The notes under the pieces were generated by a model. That model was not told where the DNA came from and searched no databases. It saw only the letters and a list, made by a program, of their open reading frames with translations. A stretch of 44,763 bases of DNA from positions 1-44,763 of IMG/VR virus record IMGVR_UViG_3300036859_000370; one strand, given 5' to 3'. The position numbers and the translations under genes are program-made. Origin of the DNA: a virus. Shown in pieces: positions 36,224-44,149 of the stretch (the first letter of the stretch is position 1; each line of letters starts with the position of its first letter).

Positions 36224-36727
36224 TCAGCCAGGGTCCGCGCCGGGGTCTGCCGTACCCGTTCCCGTATCGTATGTGGCCAGCGTAACTTCGATGTCGTATG
36301 GATATGCGGCCAGATCCAATGCGCAGGCGTCGAAAGAGTAATCCCCACTGGCGTCTGTAGTGTCTGTCGCAATTGTTGAGCCGCTCTTTTTGAGTGTGAC
36401 CGTCGCGCCCGCAAGAGCGGCCCCCCCTGCGCAGTTGGTAACTTTGCCGAAGATGAGGGCTGCGGTAACTGACCCCGCCGGATTGCTGAGACAGTACGGA
36501 AAGAAATTGGAGCAACACCCATCTTGATTCGCTGATCGTTTGGCGCGTCCCCACAGATATGCCGAGTGTTTGAAGTGTGTTTGGCCTGCGCCGCAACCAT
36601 CATCATCCAGCCCTGTGTATGTAACGCATTGACTGGAATCACTGGTGAACTCTCCATTGAGCGTACAAACCTTCAGTAACTGACCAGCCTTACACGGCGT
36701 CCAACAAGGTGTGCCAGAAATGGCCAT
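36224..36727 (-). CDS. CarboxypepD-regulatory-like tail protein, ends at TGA 36226
   Basis: A 167-residue protein with a Cys-rich N-terminus (CWTPCKAGQLLKVCTLNGEF then CGAGQTHFKHSAY, and CCSNFFPYCLSN). A carboxypeptidase-regulatory-like beta sandwich follows (GKVTNCAGGAALAGATVTLK, STIATDTTDASGDYSF). Such domains are common on phage tail adhesins and decoration proteins. It ends GTADPGADPG before TGA, after which the same frame continues open. Start ATG 36727 shares one base with the upstream stop (TGATG). Confidence 0.72.
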   Translation of the reverse strand: MAISGTPCWTPCKAGQLLKVCTLNGEFTSDSSQCVTYTGLDDDGCGAGQTHFKHSAYLWGRAKRSANQDGCCSNFFPYCLSNPAGSVTAALIFGKVTNCAGGAALAGATVTLKKSGSTIATDTTDASGDYSFDACALDLAAYPYDIEVTLATYDTGTGTADPGADPG

Positions 36728-37038
36728 CAGTCATTCTCGTCTTGTGCTTTTCTGCATGGTCCACAATACGCCTTCGCTGCCGCCATCACAATATGTTTAG
36801 GGATACCATTTTCACGCGCATACTTATCGACGCGATTTAATACGATTTTGTCGCGGAAGATAAACTGACTCCCATCGATTTCGATTGTCTTTCCCAACCT
36901 GCGTTCGATGAATTGGATGGCTTCCGGTTCTGTCTCGACAAGCGGGACGCTACACAACGGACAAGGATCAGCCGCACTAAGCTCTTTCCCATCGTACTCA
37001 TGCGCACGGACAAAGAATCCGCAGGAGCAGCGTATCAT
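36727..37038 (-). CDS. Zinc-ribbon tail-region protein
   Basis: A 103-residue protein with MIRCSCGFFVRAHEYDGKEL then CPLCSVPL, and a C-terminal YCGPCRKAQ, giving CxC/CxxC pairs for one or two zinc sites. The middle segment (EAIQFIERRLGKTIEIDGSQ) is helical. It overlaps the tape measure by 4 bases (ATGA). Possibly a tail assembly or tip accessory. Confidence 0.65.
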   Translation of the reverse strand: MIRCSCGFFVRAHEYDGKELSAADPCPLCSVPLVETEPEAIQFIERRLGKTIEIDGSQFIFRDKIVLNRVDKYARENGIPKHIVMAAAKAYCGPCRKAQDEND

Positions 37039-38921
37039 TCCGTCTCCATCCTGCGCAGGACTTCGCGCACTACCTGGTCAACCTGCCGGGGATTGGCGTA
37101 GCCCCGGTAGGTCGCCATAACCGCCGGGGGCCACGGCCCCCCCCCTGACGACTGAAACGCGGCGCTGAATGGGCCGAGCGAAGGCTTGCCCCCCATGACC
37201 ATGCCCGGATCGCCGAGTGCGCGGCCGCCGTACCGAGGATCGAATAGGCTGAATTGTGTTGTGCCGCGTGCGCGTTGGTATTCAGGAATTCCAGGCACGT
37301 ATTGCATCGGGGAGGACAATACCGGGCGAGGTGGTTTCCAGTTCCACTCCCCTAAACCCGAGCCCCGTGGACGATCAAGCGTTCCCATAATCATCGAAGC
37401 CACTATCTGAAACTGCGCCATGCTTAGGCGCAAATCCTTGAATGCTTCCGTTATCTCGTCCAAGGCAATGGACGCAGCACCAATCTGGACAGCGAAAGTT
37501 CCGGCTTGAGTTCCTGCTTTAGTTGCTATGTTCGATGCTACGCCACCTGCTACACCACCCGCCACGGCACTTGCTGCGGCCCTTCGTGCCAGTATCCAAG
37601 CTATCACACGTGGGATAATGGGCCCTACCGCCGCCATCTGTCCGGGTCCTGCTTTTTGGATTCCTGGCATACGCTTGTTTTGTTCTCCCATCATGTGCAT
37701 CATTTCAGCCATACCGCCCAATGTGCCGCCGACTCCTTTATGTGCGACGATTGCAGCCGCAATGCCTTTGAAAAGTCCATCGCCCAGTACGAGGCCAAGC
37801 GCGAAAAAGATTCGCGCAAAACGGGTCTGATTCCGCTGGGCCCAATCGCGCAAAACGGTCCATAACGCACTGAGGATGGCAGGTAGATTCCTGATCACAT
37901 TGTAAACAACTATTAAGCCTTGCCTGACGCGTTCGAAAAATCCAAGAATGCCGTCTCGGTTAGCCACTATCCAGCGCATGAAATTAAGAAGCGTCGCCAA
38001 CGCAAGATGACCTATCGTCTGTCCGACCTCTCCGAGTGCATTAGCAAACTGCGTGAATAACTCGCGATTGTGGGCCACGAACTGTGACAATCGTTCAAAC
38101 GCATTGGATAGTCCTTCGGCCGCCCGCATGACTCCGGGCAACAGAACATTGCCTACCTGTTCCTGTAACTTTTTGAACGTATCGGAGAGATTCTCGAATG
38201 CGTTCTGCGGTCCCGACACGACAGCGGGTAGCTTTGAAAACTCGCGGGTGATGATGCGAATGAACGTCATTGCATCAATCCCCATCTTGCCGAGTGCCTC
38301 GGTGTCAGCGGTCCCAAACGCGCGCCGCATCGCCTGGCGGATCTGCGGCAGCCGCTCGTTTAGCTGATTGATCTCTTCCGCTGATACTCGTCCCTTTGCC
38401 GCAATCTGCGAGAGAGCGAGAATCACGCCCTGTAGCTCGGCTTTCCCGGCGCCGACAGTAGCCAGTGCGTTCCCGAATGCCTGCAATGCCTGACGCGCTT
38501 CCCGGGCTGATAACCCTGCCGCCTGTAGCCGGATGCTTCCCTGAATCGCTTCCTCGAGGCCAAGGCCCGGAAGTTTCGCGACCTCGCGCAATCGCTCGAT
38601 CTCAGCAGCCGCAAGCGCAGCCGAGCCCATGACGGCAACCATGCCACGCCGTAGTGAATCCATGCGCGTGGCCGTGGCCACTGCCGATGCGCCGAATGCA
38701 GTGATCGCTATGCCAACGCCAAGGATGGCGAACTTGAGGCGGCTAATAAGCGCAAGTGCGCCGCCGAACGCGGATCGGATGGGAGCCGTGATCGTGGAGA
38801 AAGCGCCGCGAATGCTGCGCGCGGATGAGCGTAAACCATCAAGCGAGCGTTGCACGCGCGAAAGGACGCGCGATGCATCGTCCCTGGCGCCTATAACGAG
38901 CTGCATACGTTTATCAGCCAT
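37035..38921 (-). CDS. Tape-measure protein
   Basis: A 628-residue protein placed directly after the tail chaperones. Residues 1-60 are basic and helical (VIGARDDASRVLSRVQRSLD), residues ~65-95 hydrophobic (AILGVGIAITAFGASAVATA). Next come the TMP_2-type helices GLGLEEAIQGSIRLQAAGLS, QLNERLPQIRQAMRRAFGTA and MTFIRIITREFSKLP, and hydrophobic segments further on (SIALDEITEAFKDLRLSMA). At about 0.15 nm per residue it predicts a tail of roughly 90-95 nm. A C9 run at 37137-37145 encodes Gly-Gly. It fixes tail length and enters the cell on infection. Confidence 0.92.
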   Translation of the reverse strand: MADKRMQLVIGARDDASRVLSRVQRSLDGLRSSARSIRGAFSTITAPIRSAFGGALALISRLKFAILGVGIAITAFGASAVATATRMDSLRRGMVAVMGSAALAAAEIERLREVAKLPGLGLEEAIQGSIRLQAAGLSAREARQALQAFGNALATVGAGKAELQGVILALSQIAAKGRVSAEEINQLNERLPQIRQAMRRAFGTADTEALGKMGIDAMTFIRIITREFSKLPAVVSGPQNAFENLSDTFKKLQEQVGNVLLPGVMRAAEGLSNAFERLSQFVAHNRELFTQFANALGEVGQTIGHLALATLLNFMRWIVANRDGILGFFERVRQGLIVVYNVIRNLPAILSALWTVLRDWAQRNQTRFARIFFALGLVLGDGLFKGIAAAIVAHKGVGGTLGGMAEMMHMMGEQNKRMPGIQKAGPGQMAAVGPIIPRVIAWILARRAAASAVAGGVAGGVASNIATKAGTQAGTFAVQIGAASIALDEITEAFKDLRLSMAQFQIVASMIMGTLDRPRGSGLGEWNWKPPRPVLSSPMQYVPGIPEYQRARGTTQFSLFDPRYGGRALGDPGMVMGGKPSLGPFSAAFQSSGGGPWPPAVMATYRGYANPRQVDQVVREVLRRMETE

Positions 38922-39563
38922 ACGCGCCCTCGCCTACAACGTCGGTCATGTCAGCCTGTTTGCTTTGTGCAATCATCACGTTCAACATCCCGGCAAGCTC
39001 AGAAAGCGTGAACCAGTCCCACGCCGGTTGATGGTACTTCGACAGAATCAGATCATAGATTCGGCATCGCTCGGGAGACATCATCAGCCAGAACAATCGA
39101 GCAACGGTCAGCTCTTCACCTGAAACCGTTTCTCGATCAATGCGAAAAAAGGGAAAGCGTTCTCCGTCACGAAGTTCTCGGCAAACCATTCGCGCATCTC
39201 TGGCTTTGCGCCATCGATCCACCATGCGATGAATTCAATGCCATCTATCATCTCGTCAAGCGTTCGCTCATTCTCTGCGAAGTAATCCAGCATCGGTTTG
39301 CCCATCTCGTCTTTGAACGCGCGCCGGAATTTCTTGTTGGTGCGGAGCTTGCCGTAATCAACTTCGATCGTCCATTCCTTCTCATCTGTGACCACGGTCT
39401 TGAGTGTGGGCAGGTCGATAGGCTTGTTGTCGGATTCGATCTGCGACACATCGCCATTCGAATACACTGCATCGCATCGTGGGCATGACCGGACCGTTGT
39501 TGATTCGCCGCCGTCGTATTGATGTCCACACGTCTGACACGTCGTCCATGTTGCTACGCTCAT
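38914..39563 (-). CDS. Tail assembly chaperone, frameshifted long form (G-T type)
   Basis: A -1 shift on T TTT TTC (39150-39144) fuses the first 140 residues of the short chaperone to a further 76 residues in the -1 frame ending at 38914 (RIDRETVSGEELTVARLFWL, MSPERCRIYDLILSKYHQPA, LAGMLNVMIAQSKQADMTDV), giving 216 residues. The extension has no good independent ribosome binding site and lies immediately before the tape measure. This is the lambda G/GT layout. Confidence 0.82.
39108..39563 (-). CDS. Tail assembly chaperone, short form (G type), with zinc ribbon
   Basis: A 151-residue protein. The N-terminus has a zinc ribbon (TTCQTCGHQYDGGESTTVRS CPRCDAVYS), not usual in chaperones of this class. 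The rest (EWTIEVDYGKLRTNKKFRRA, DEMIDGIEFIAWWIDGAKPE) is the helical chaperone part. It contains the slippery heptamer near its 3' end (codons CCT TTT TTC). Proteins of this pair wrap the tape measure during tail assembly. ATG 39563 overlaps the gene above by 4 bases. Confidence 0.8.
   Translation of the reverse strand: MSVATWTTCQTCGHQYDGGESTTVRSCPRCDAVYSNGDVSQIESDNKPIDLPTLKTVVTDEKEWTIEVDYGKLRTNKKFRRAFKDEMGKPMLDYFAENERTLDEMIDGIEFIAWWIDGAKPEMREWFAENFVTENAFPFFALIEKRFQVKS
39144..39150 (-). promoter_or_regulatory. Programmed -1 frameshift site T TTT TTC
   Basis: Read on the minus strand, T (39150) TTT (39149-39147) TTC (39146-39144) sits in the zero frame of the short chaperone, the X XXY YYZ arrangement. 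The -1 frame continues open to 38914. The sequence after it (CGCATTGATCGAGAAACGG) could pair into a downstream hairpin, but none is obvious by eye. Confidence 0.8.
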
Positions 39564-40084
39564 GCTGACCTTCCTACCATAAGAATTTCGTATTTGACCG
39601 ATCCACTTGGTGTGAGACGGATGATATCTCCACTTCCGGCAGTCACAACAATACCATCCTGTTTCGTGTAAATAGGAATGATTGAGGTCTGCGGTTTAAT
39701 CACCTGGCTCTGTGTGACTGCGCTGAAGATCGGAACATGATTCGCATCATTCCCAAGAGTTAGTGTCAGCCCCGATGCGAGCGTTGCCTTGTTGCAGATC
39801 GCGAGAATCAGCAACTCAACAATTGTTGGCGTACCAGCGGCCGCCAAATTGGGCGCGATATTACCACCTGCCAAATCCCAGTTCTTTGCACTGCTGATTG
39901 TTTCTTCTTTCCAAAAGACCACATCCGCCTGACCATTTGCGGTCCCATTCACCATGTCCAGAATTGCTTCACCTAAATGCCGGAAACGATATGAATCTTT
40001 CGGCGTGACAATCGTTGCAAGCGTCGTGTCCTCGAGTTGAGCGAGGAGATTGATGTTCCCACGGAATATGACTTTAGTCGACAC
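39560..40084 (-). CDS. Tail-region structural protein
   Basis: A 174-residue protein beginning MSTKVIFRGNINLLAQLEDT and ending SVKYEILMVGRSA, with beta-rich, Ala/Thr-rich sequence (LAGGNIAPNLAAAGTPTIVE). It lies between the tube and chaperone genes, where siphophages often encode minor tail tube or tail-completion proteins. The start overlaps the preceding gene by 11 bases. Function inferred from position. Confidence 0.62.
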   Translation of the reverse strand: MSTKVIFRGNINLLAQLEDTTLATIVTPKDSYRFRHLGEAILDMVNGTANGQADVVFWKEETISSAKNWDLAGGNIAPNLAAAGTPTIVELLILAICNKATLASGLTLTLGNDANHVPIFSAVTQSQVIKPQTSIIPIYTKQDGIVVTAGSGDIIRLTPSGSVKYEILMVGRSA

Positions 40085-40463
40085 GGCCCGGGTGCTCCTT
40101 GCTCGCGGGGTCTAACACGCCCAAGATACGATCCCAAACTCGATTCATTGCGTGCATCAACTCAGCGTCGGCTTTCACCCTTGCGTAACCAATGAATTCA
40201 CCGCGCCGATTGCGGATTGGGAATCTCCAACCCGGCCACACGAAAATGTGAATCGGTAAGCCCTTGTCGTTGTGTGTCTGGATGACTACCCCCCTACAGA
40301 ATCGCGACACTGCGTCCGCGCTCACCTTCAAGTCCGCAAGTTCGCCCCGTTTCCACGCTTCCCAGAACGCGGTACGCTTCGCGGTTTCAATCGCCATGCG
40401 CTTTTGCTCTTCTGTGAGCACGCGGGGGGGACTGTCGACGATTGAAGGTTTAGCCAAATTCAC
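40074..40463 (-). CDS. Tail-region protein, unknown
   Basis: A 129-residue protein from GTG 40463 (GTGA overlap with the tube gene), chosen over an earlier ATG that would overlap it by 85 bases. The sequence KMRMAIET-type helix, then SADAVSRFCRGVVIQTHNDK and HIFVWPGWRFPIRNRRGEFI, suggests a small alpha/beta fold. A G7 run at 40424-40430 encodes Pro-Pro near the N-terminus. Role unknown. Confidence 0.6.
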   Translation of the reverse strand: MNLAKPSIVDSPPRVLTEEQKRMAIETAKRTAFWEAWKRGELADLKVSADAVSRFCRGVVIQTHNDKGLPIHIFVWPGWRFPIRNRRGEFIGYARVKADAELMHAMNRVWDRILGVLDPASKEHPGRVD

Positions 40464-41296
40464 GAAATCACCAAAGATCCTGGAATCCCCATAACGCGAA
40501 GATTCCCGATCCATAGGCCCTGCGCCGCAATCGCAAAGCCCCACGATGCGCGAGTCAGATTCGAGAACGCGTGATTGATCGTTGCGTCTCCAACAAAGTT
40601 CGCCGCCGCTGCAATCACGGCAATGGTATCTCCTGTAAGATCCGCTGGCGCATAAGGCGAGAGGAAATCAATCTCGAACTCCACCGTCTCAACGCCAATG
40701 TCATGCCCGGTACAGCGTCTTGCAACCCCCCCCACTGGCGCGTCAAGGTCGTAGAACCGTTCAATCTGGTTGTCGACACTGAATGAGACGCGCTGCGCGT
40801 AATACGCAGCAGCAGCGAGCGTTACAGTAGCCTGGTGCCACATCAGAACAGCCTGCGAAAGCTCCACTTCCGCGACTGCCGAGATTTGCGCCGCATCCCA
40901 ACAGGGAAACTCTCCAGTGTAGCGCAGCGCCTGACGTAATCCCGCTTCAGCGCGAAGAGCGTTGGGAGCTGCCCCGGTCACACGCACGCCCGCATTCGCG
41001 AGATTCACGCCGAGGTCCATTGTTCGCGTGGTGATGTCGCCGGCGGCACGGAAGAACATGCTCGGGAATGTAAGCGTCTGCGCCTCGATCTCGATCGATA
41101 CATCTGGCGCGAGCTCGCCCGGTCGGTTCTGCACCTGGTATCCGGCGCCGACGTGTTGCTCGGTTCCCTCATTTACGGTCACCTGTCCGCCAACAACGAA
41201 CCCGACTGGATCGTTGACGGTGACCGGCGCCGTACCCTCGGTCACCTCGGCCTCCATGACTGTGTAGCCGGTGATCCAACTTTTAGCGCTGGGCAT
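40460..41296 (-). CDS. Major tail tube-like protein
   Basis: A 278-residue protein with tail-tube style features: a GYTVMEAEVTEGTAPVTVND PVGFVVGG opening, repeated beta strands (EQHVGAGYQVQNRPGELAPD VSIEIEAQTLTFPSMFF), and a long C-terminal beta segment (GHDIGVETVEFEIDFLSPYA). Gene order (connectors, terminator, tube, chaperones, tape measure) supports the call. Size is at the upper end for tube proteins. A C8 run (40726-40733) encodes Gly-Gly in frame. Confidence 0.7.
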   Translation of the reverse strand: MPSAKSWITGYTVMEAEVTEGTAPVTVNDPVGFVVGGQVTVNEGTEQHVGAGYQVQNRPGELAPDVSIEIEAQTLTFPSMFFRAAGDITTRTMDLGVNLANAGVRVTGAAPNALRAEAGLRQALRYTGEFPCWDAAQISAVAEVELSQAVLMWHQATVTLAAAAYYAQRVSFSVDNQIERFYDLDAPVGGVARRCTGHDIGVETVEFEIDFLSPYAPADLTGDTIAVIAAAANFVGDATINHAFSNLTRASWGFAIAAQGLWIGNLRVMGIPGSLVIS

Positions 41297-41615
41297 CGTT
41301 CACCACTTCCTTTACTGGCACTTCCGTCTTATCGGTCGCTTCTGGCGGGTGCATCTCATCGTGAAGGCGATTCACTGATTCCTGATGCTTTGCCTTGTCG
41401 GCGCCCTCGATGAATGGCAATGACCCTTCGAAGAGCTTGCCAAGATCCTTGCCGTCAAGCTTCAGGTTCACAATACGCGTCGTCTTCGCACGTTCCCGGA
41501 GCATCTTTGCCTCGGCGTCGGTGATTTCAATGCCTTCTGGACCGATGATGATCCGCCGATCGATGACATTGTTGTATTTGTAGGTTCCTTCCTTCACGTT
41601 CGAGAGCTTGGGCAT
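41283..41615 (-). CDS. Small tail-assembly region protein
   Basis: A 110-residue protein beginning MPKLSNVKEGTYKYNNVIDR then IIIGPEGIEITDAEAKMLRE. The N-terminal half may be a small beta-alpha domain, the C-terminal half is charged and Pro/Glu-rich (MHPPEATDKTEVPVKEVVN). It lies between the terminator-like and tube genes. Unknown family. Confidence 0.6.
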   Translation of the reverse strand: MPKLSNVKEGTYKYNNVIDRRIIIGPEGIEITDAEAKMLRERAKTTRIVNLKLDGKDLGKLFEGSLPFIEGADKAKHQESVNRLHDEMHPPEATDKTEVPVKEVVNDAQR

Positions 41616-42122
41616 TTAGGCCATCTCCTCACAAAGAAATGTGGCTTGCCAGCCGTAGGCATTTGGGGGGGGTGTGCGTTCCTCAGTCTGCCCGATGAAT
41701 AGCGCGCGGAATTCGGCATCCCCATCCTGCAAACATTCAATGAATCCGGGCGCAAGCGAGCCGTCAAGCTGGACGTTATTTCGGATAATTGTCTCGAAGT
41801 TCTCCCAGAATTCGGCAGCCTGGTCGAATACTGTCTGAGTCACAAACTCTTGTCTCAGGTTCGGCTGCGTTGCCCTGGCGAGGCCTGACGCGAGTACACG
41901 CACGCTTTGCTTTCGGACATTGCCGAGCGCTCCGGCGGGCGATGCCATTGCGTGCGGAATCTTCAGAATGATCAGCGGCAGGCTTTCAATGGTAATCGGC
42001 ATCATATCAGGATCGCCAAACATCACGCGCACACGACCACCAAGCCCTTTCGAAAGCGCAGCTTCGTTCGTGCGAAGCAAGGTTTGAAACGCCGTTCTCA
42101 ATGCGGAAAAGTCAACTGCCAT
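41616..42122 (-). CDS. Tail terminator-like protein
   Basis: A 168-residue protein from ATG 42122 (MAVDFSALRTAFQTLLRTNE), 11 bases inside the end of the G-like gene. The sequence 'gvRV.fGDPdmMPit.eslPliilKi' and VLASGLARATQPNLRQEFVT suggest the small alpha/beta fold of gpU-type terminators that cap the tail tube. Inferred from position and fold style, not from a firm motif. Confidence 0.58.
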   Translation of the reverse strand: MAVDFSALRTAFQTLLRTNEAALSKGLGGRVRVMFGDPDMMPITIESLPLIILKIPHAMASPAGALGNVRKQSVRVLASGLARATQPNLRQEFVTQTVFDQAAEFWENFETIIRNNVQLDGSLAPGFIECLQDGDAEFRALFIGQTEERTPPPNAYGWQATFLCEEMA

Positions 42123-42678
42123 AGTTATGCTTCTCGAATATGCTGATGATCGTCCGTATGTCTTCCGGGTGAAACACGAGATACGGTCTCGCGGGAATCG
42201 TGACGCTATGCGCTCGCACACGGCGGGCGAACACTGCCTGGCCCTGCGCGTTGAACCATCTCAAGGCGCGCGGCGCATTAGCGTTGCTCTTGCTCTTTAA
42301 CTCGGCCTCGCTCATACTTGCACGTTTTGGGCGAATCTCGGGAAGGTTGATCGTTCCACCGAACTGATGAATGCGCGGAATAGGTCCATGCCCGGGACCC
42401 ACGCGCGCCTCGGTTGATGTCACCTGCATCGTGATCGTGTCCCGAATGTGGCGTCCGGTGTCGAGCAATGGCCGCGAAGATCCACGCCGGCGGTTCCGAA
42501 CCGTCGAGGCTGCGAGTGGTTTCCACTTGGGACGGCCGCCGACGCGGAAATTGGTCAACACTGATTTCAGCATCACAATTGCCGACTGCTTCAGTGGGCG
42601 TGATTGGTCCTTCGTGGCGCGTATGATGCGGGCAAGCGCTTCGTTCACTTCGCGGGAATCAATGTTGATGCTGATCAT
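42112..42678 (-). CDS. Mu gpG-like virion morphogenesis protein
   Basis: A 188-residue protein. KQSAIVMLKSVLTNFRVGGR PKWKPLAASTVRNRRRGSSR PLLDTGRHIRDTI is the hallmark of the phage virion morphogenesis family (Mu gpG, tail completion/neck), followed by GPIPRIHQFGGTINLP and a C-terminal IPARPYLVFHPEDIR. A strong family match. It should act at the head-tail joint. Confidence 0.9.
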   Translation of the reverse strand: MISINIDSREVNEALARIIRATKDQSRPLKQSAIVMLKSVLTNFRVGGRPKWKPLAASTVRNRRRGSSRPLLDTGRHIRDTITMQVTSTEARVGPGHGPIPRIHQFGGTINLPEIRPKRASMSEAELKSKSNANAPRALRWFNAQGQAVFARRVRAHSVTIPARPYLVFHPEDIRTIISIFEKHNYGS

Positions 42679-42896
42679 GCCGTATTCTCCTGCTCACAAT
42701 CATCATCTTCATCTTCAACAAAGCGGCCGCTCATATAGATCGGCTCGTGCAATCCGCGCGGCATCTCAAGAGTAATTCGGGTCCCCTGGTCCGCCGTGAC
42801 TACGATGGTCAGGATTCTTACCGGGATTTCCACGCCATCGAGTTTTACCGATGTATCAAAGCCCTGCGAACCAATTCTGATGTCAAGTTTTTTCAT
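42675..42896 (-). CDS. Small neck-region protein
   Basis: A 73-residue protein with VKLDGVEIPVRILTIVVTAD then RITLEMPRGLHEPIYMSGRF, beta-rich and ending in an acidic tail (EDEDDDCEQENTA). It lies between the adaptor and gpG-like genes, overlapping both by 4 bases. Probably a small neck component. Confidence 0.62.
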   Translation of the reverse strand: MKKLDIRIGSQGFDTSVKLDGVEIPVRILTIVVTADQGTRITLEMPRGLHEPIYMSGRFVEDEDDDCEQENTA

Positions 42897-43591
42897 GCTC
42901 GTTCGTCCACTACTGCTTCAATGCGATCCGGGTCAACGTCCTGGTCGAGCGGATCGTCGATGTTGAACGTTGGATAGTACGCGCTCGTATTGCTCGCGAT
43001 GGTTCGTGACTCGGCTGTCACTGTGCCCGCATCAGTCACGAGCGCCACGTCGCCCTCTGCAAGCTGCTTCAATATCTCTTCCGCGCCTTTCGCTGCATCC
43101 ATGATCGAGCTCGGAAAATTCTCGTATCCATACACTTCCGGCGCGATGTAGCTCACCGCCAGAATGGTGGCGAGTTCTTTCAGGAACGAGACACCTTTGA
43201 CCGGCACTGGATAACGTCCTGCAAGCGCCATATTCACCCGTGAGTTTGCCCGTTGCACTGCCGAGACAACTCCCGGACGCTCGGATGCGTTCGAGTAATA
43301 GCGATAGGTGACGTAGTAGGTCGCGGCCGCGACGGGATTTGCTCCTGCCGGGGACCAATCCACCTGATCGGCATCCGTAAGCAGATAATCCGTGGTCAGC
43401 ACGTAATCGGGAGCGTCGGCGGCCTGGCCCCCCTTCGCCGTGTTGTTGATCGCGACGATATTGATGACGCCTGTGTGTTCGAGTGTATCCTTGCCCCCCG
43501 CCGTCGCGCCGCGGACGACCGGCTCGTCCTCAACCCGCGTGACAAGCCCGTGTAAGCGGTTCTGGACGTCTTCTTCGCTGCAATAGCTCAT
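42893..43591 (-). CDS. Head-tail adaptor (Mu gp36-like)
   Basis: A 232-residue protein. It begins with the adaptor signature MSYCSEEDVQNRLHGLVTRV. VQRANSRVNMALAGRYPVPV then KELATILAVSYIAPEVYGYE matches the DUF1320/gp36 helical core, with a beta insertion between (VINIVAINNTAKGGQAADAP). Expected to join the portal vertex to the tail. The strand order and length fit. Confidence 0.83.
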   Translation of the reverse strand: MSYCSEEDVQNRLHGLVTRVEDEPVVRGATAGGKDTLEHTGVINIVAINNTAKGGQAADAPDYVLTTDYLLTDADQVDWSPAGANPVAAATYYVTYRYYSNASERPGVVSAVQRANSRVNMALAGRYPVPVKGVSFLKELATILAVSYIAPEVYGYENFPSSIMDAAKGAEEILKQLAEGDVALVTDAGTVTAESRTIASNTSAYYPTFNIDDPLDQDVDPDRIEAVVDERA

Positions 43592-43902
43592 GGTTGTTCG
43601 CGTTCCATGTAGACTGTTCCGGTACAGATAATCTCGGTCTTACCTGACGATACACCCTTGAGCACGTGGTAATATTCGCCTTCCAGATTGTCAGTGTCGA
43701 CGGCTGCAAGGGCGATCGTTGCCAATCCCGATGTCAACGTCGGAGTCTTCGTCAGCAGTGTCGCCCCCCCCTCAGACGCTTTGAGATACCAGGTTGCCGA
43801 CGTCAGCAGTATGTTCGACCCATCATCAGGATCAATCACGGTGATCTTGATGTCCTTGTCCGATCCCGCCCACATCTTGAAGTCTTGACCTTCTTTAGCC
43901 AT
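43588..43902 (-). CDS. Small head-tail region protein
   Basis: A 104-residue protein from ATG 43902 (chosen over a longer frame). MAKEGQDFKMWAGSDKDIKI then VIDPDDGSNILLTSATWYLK SEGGATLLTKTPT gives a beta-sandwich type. A C8 run (43764-43771) encodes Gly-Gly. The N-terminus overlaps the preceding gene by 8 bases. Function unknown, structural by position. Confidence 0.65.
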   Translation of the reverse strand: MAKEGQDFKMWAGSDKDIKITVIDPDDGSNILLTSATWYLKASEGGATLLTKTPTLTSGLATIALAAVDTDNLEGEYYHVLKGVSSGKTEIICTGTVYMEREQP

Positions 43903-44149
43903 AGCTCCCCTGCAATGATACATCACGGTCAAATGTGCCTTGTAGCGCAACGTCAGGATCGAATGTTCCCTGTAAAGTCACATGCGGCGTTGGAATTGCA
44001 ACAGCGGCAGTCAACACGAATCCATACGAGTACCCCGCCTCCTGCCGCCACTCCTGGTCATGCGTTGCATTGTTCGTCATCCCCGGCCCGGCAGGATATA
44101 GGTGAATCCCAGTGATTGACGCGCGCTTTTCCCTGCTATCGATCGGCAT
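43895..44149 (-). CDS. Small virion protein with LQGTFD tandem repeats
   Basis: An 84-residue protein from ATG 44149 (TGATG overlap). It ends in three tandem units, VTLQGTFDPD, VALQGTFDRD and VSLQGSYG, preceded by helical sequence (GMTNNATHDQEWRQEAGYSY). Repeats of this kind suit a trimeric beta structure. The first part includes HLYPAGPGMT. Position suggests a virion surface or connector accessory. Confidence 0.62.
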   Translation of the reverse strand: MPIDSREKRASITGIHLYPAGPGMTNNATHDQEWRQEAGYSYGFVLTAAVAIPTPHVTLQGTFDPDVALQGTFDRDVSLQGSYG

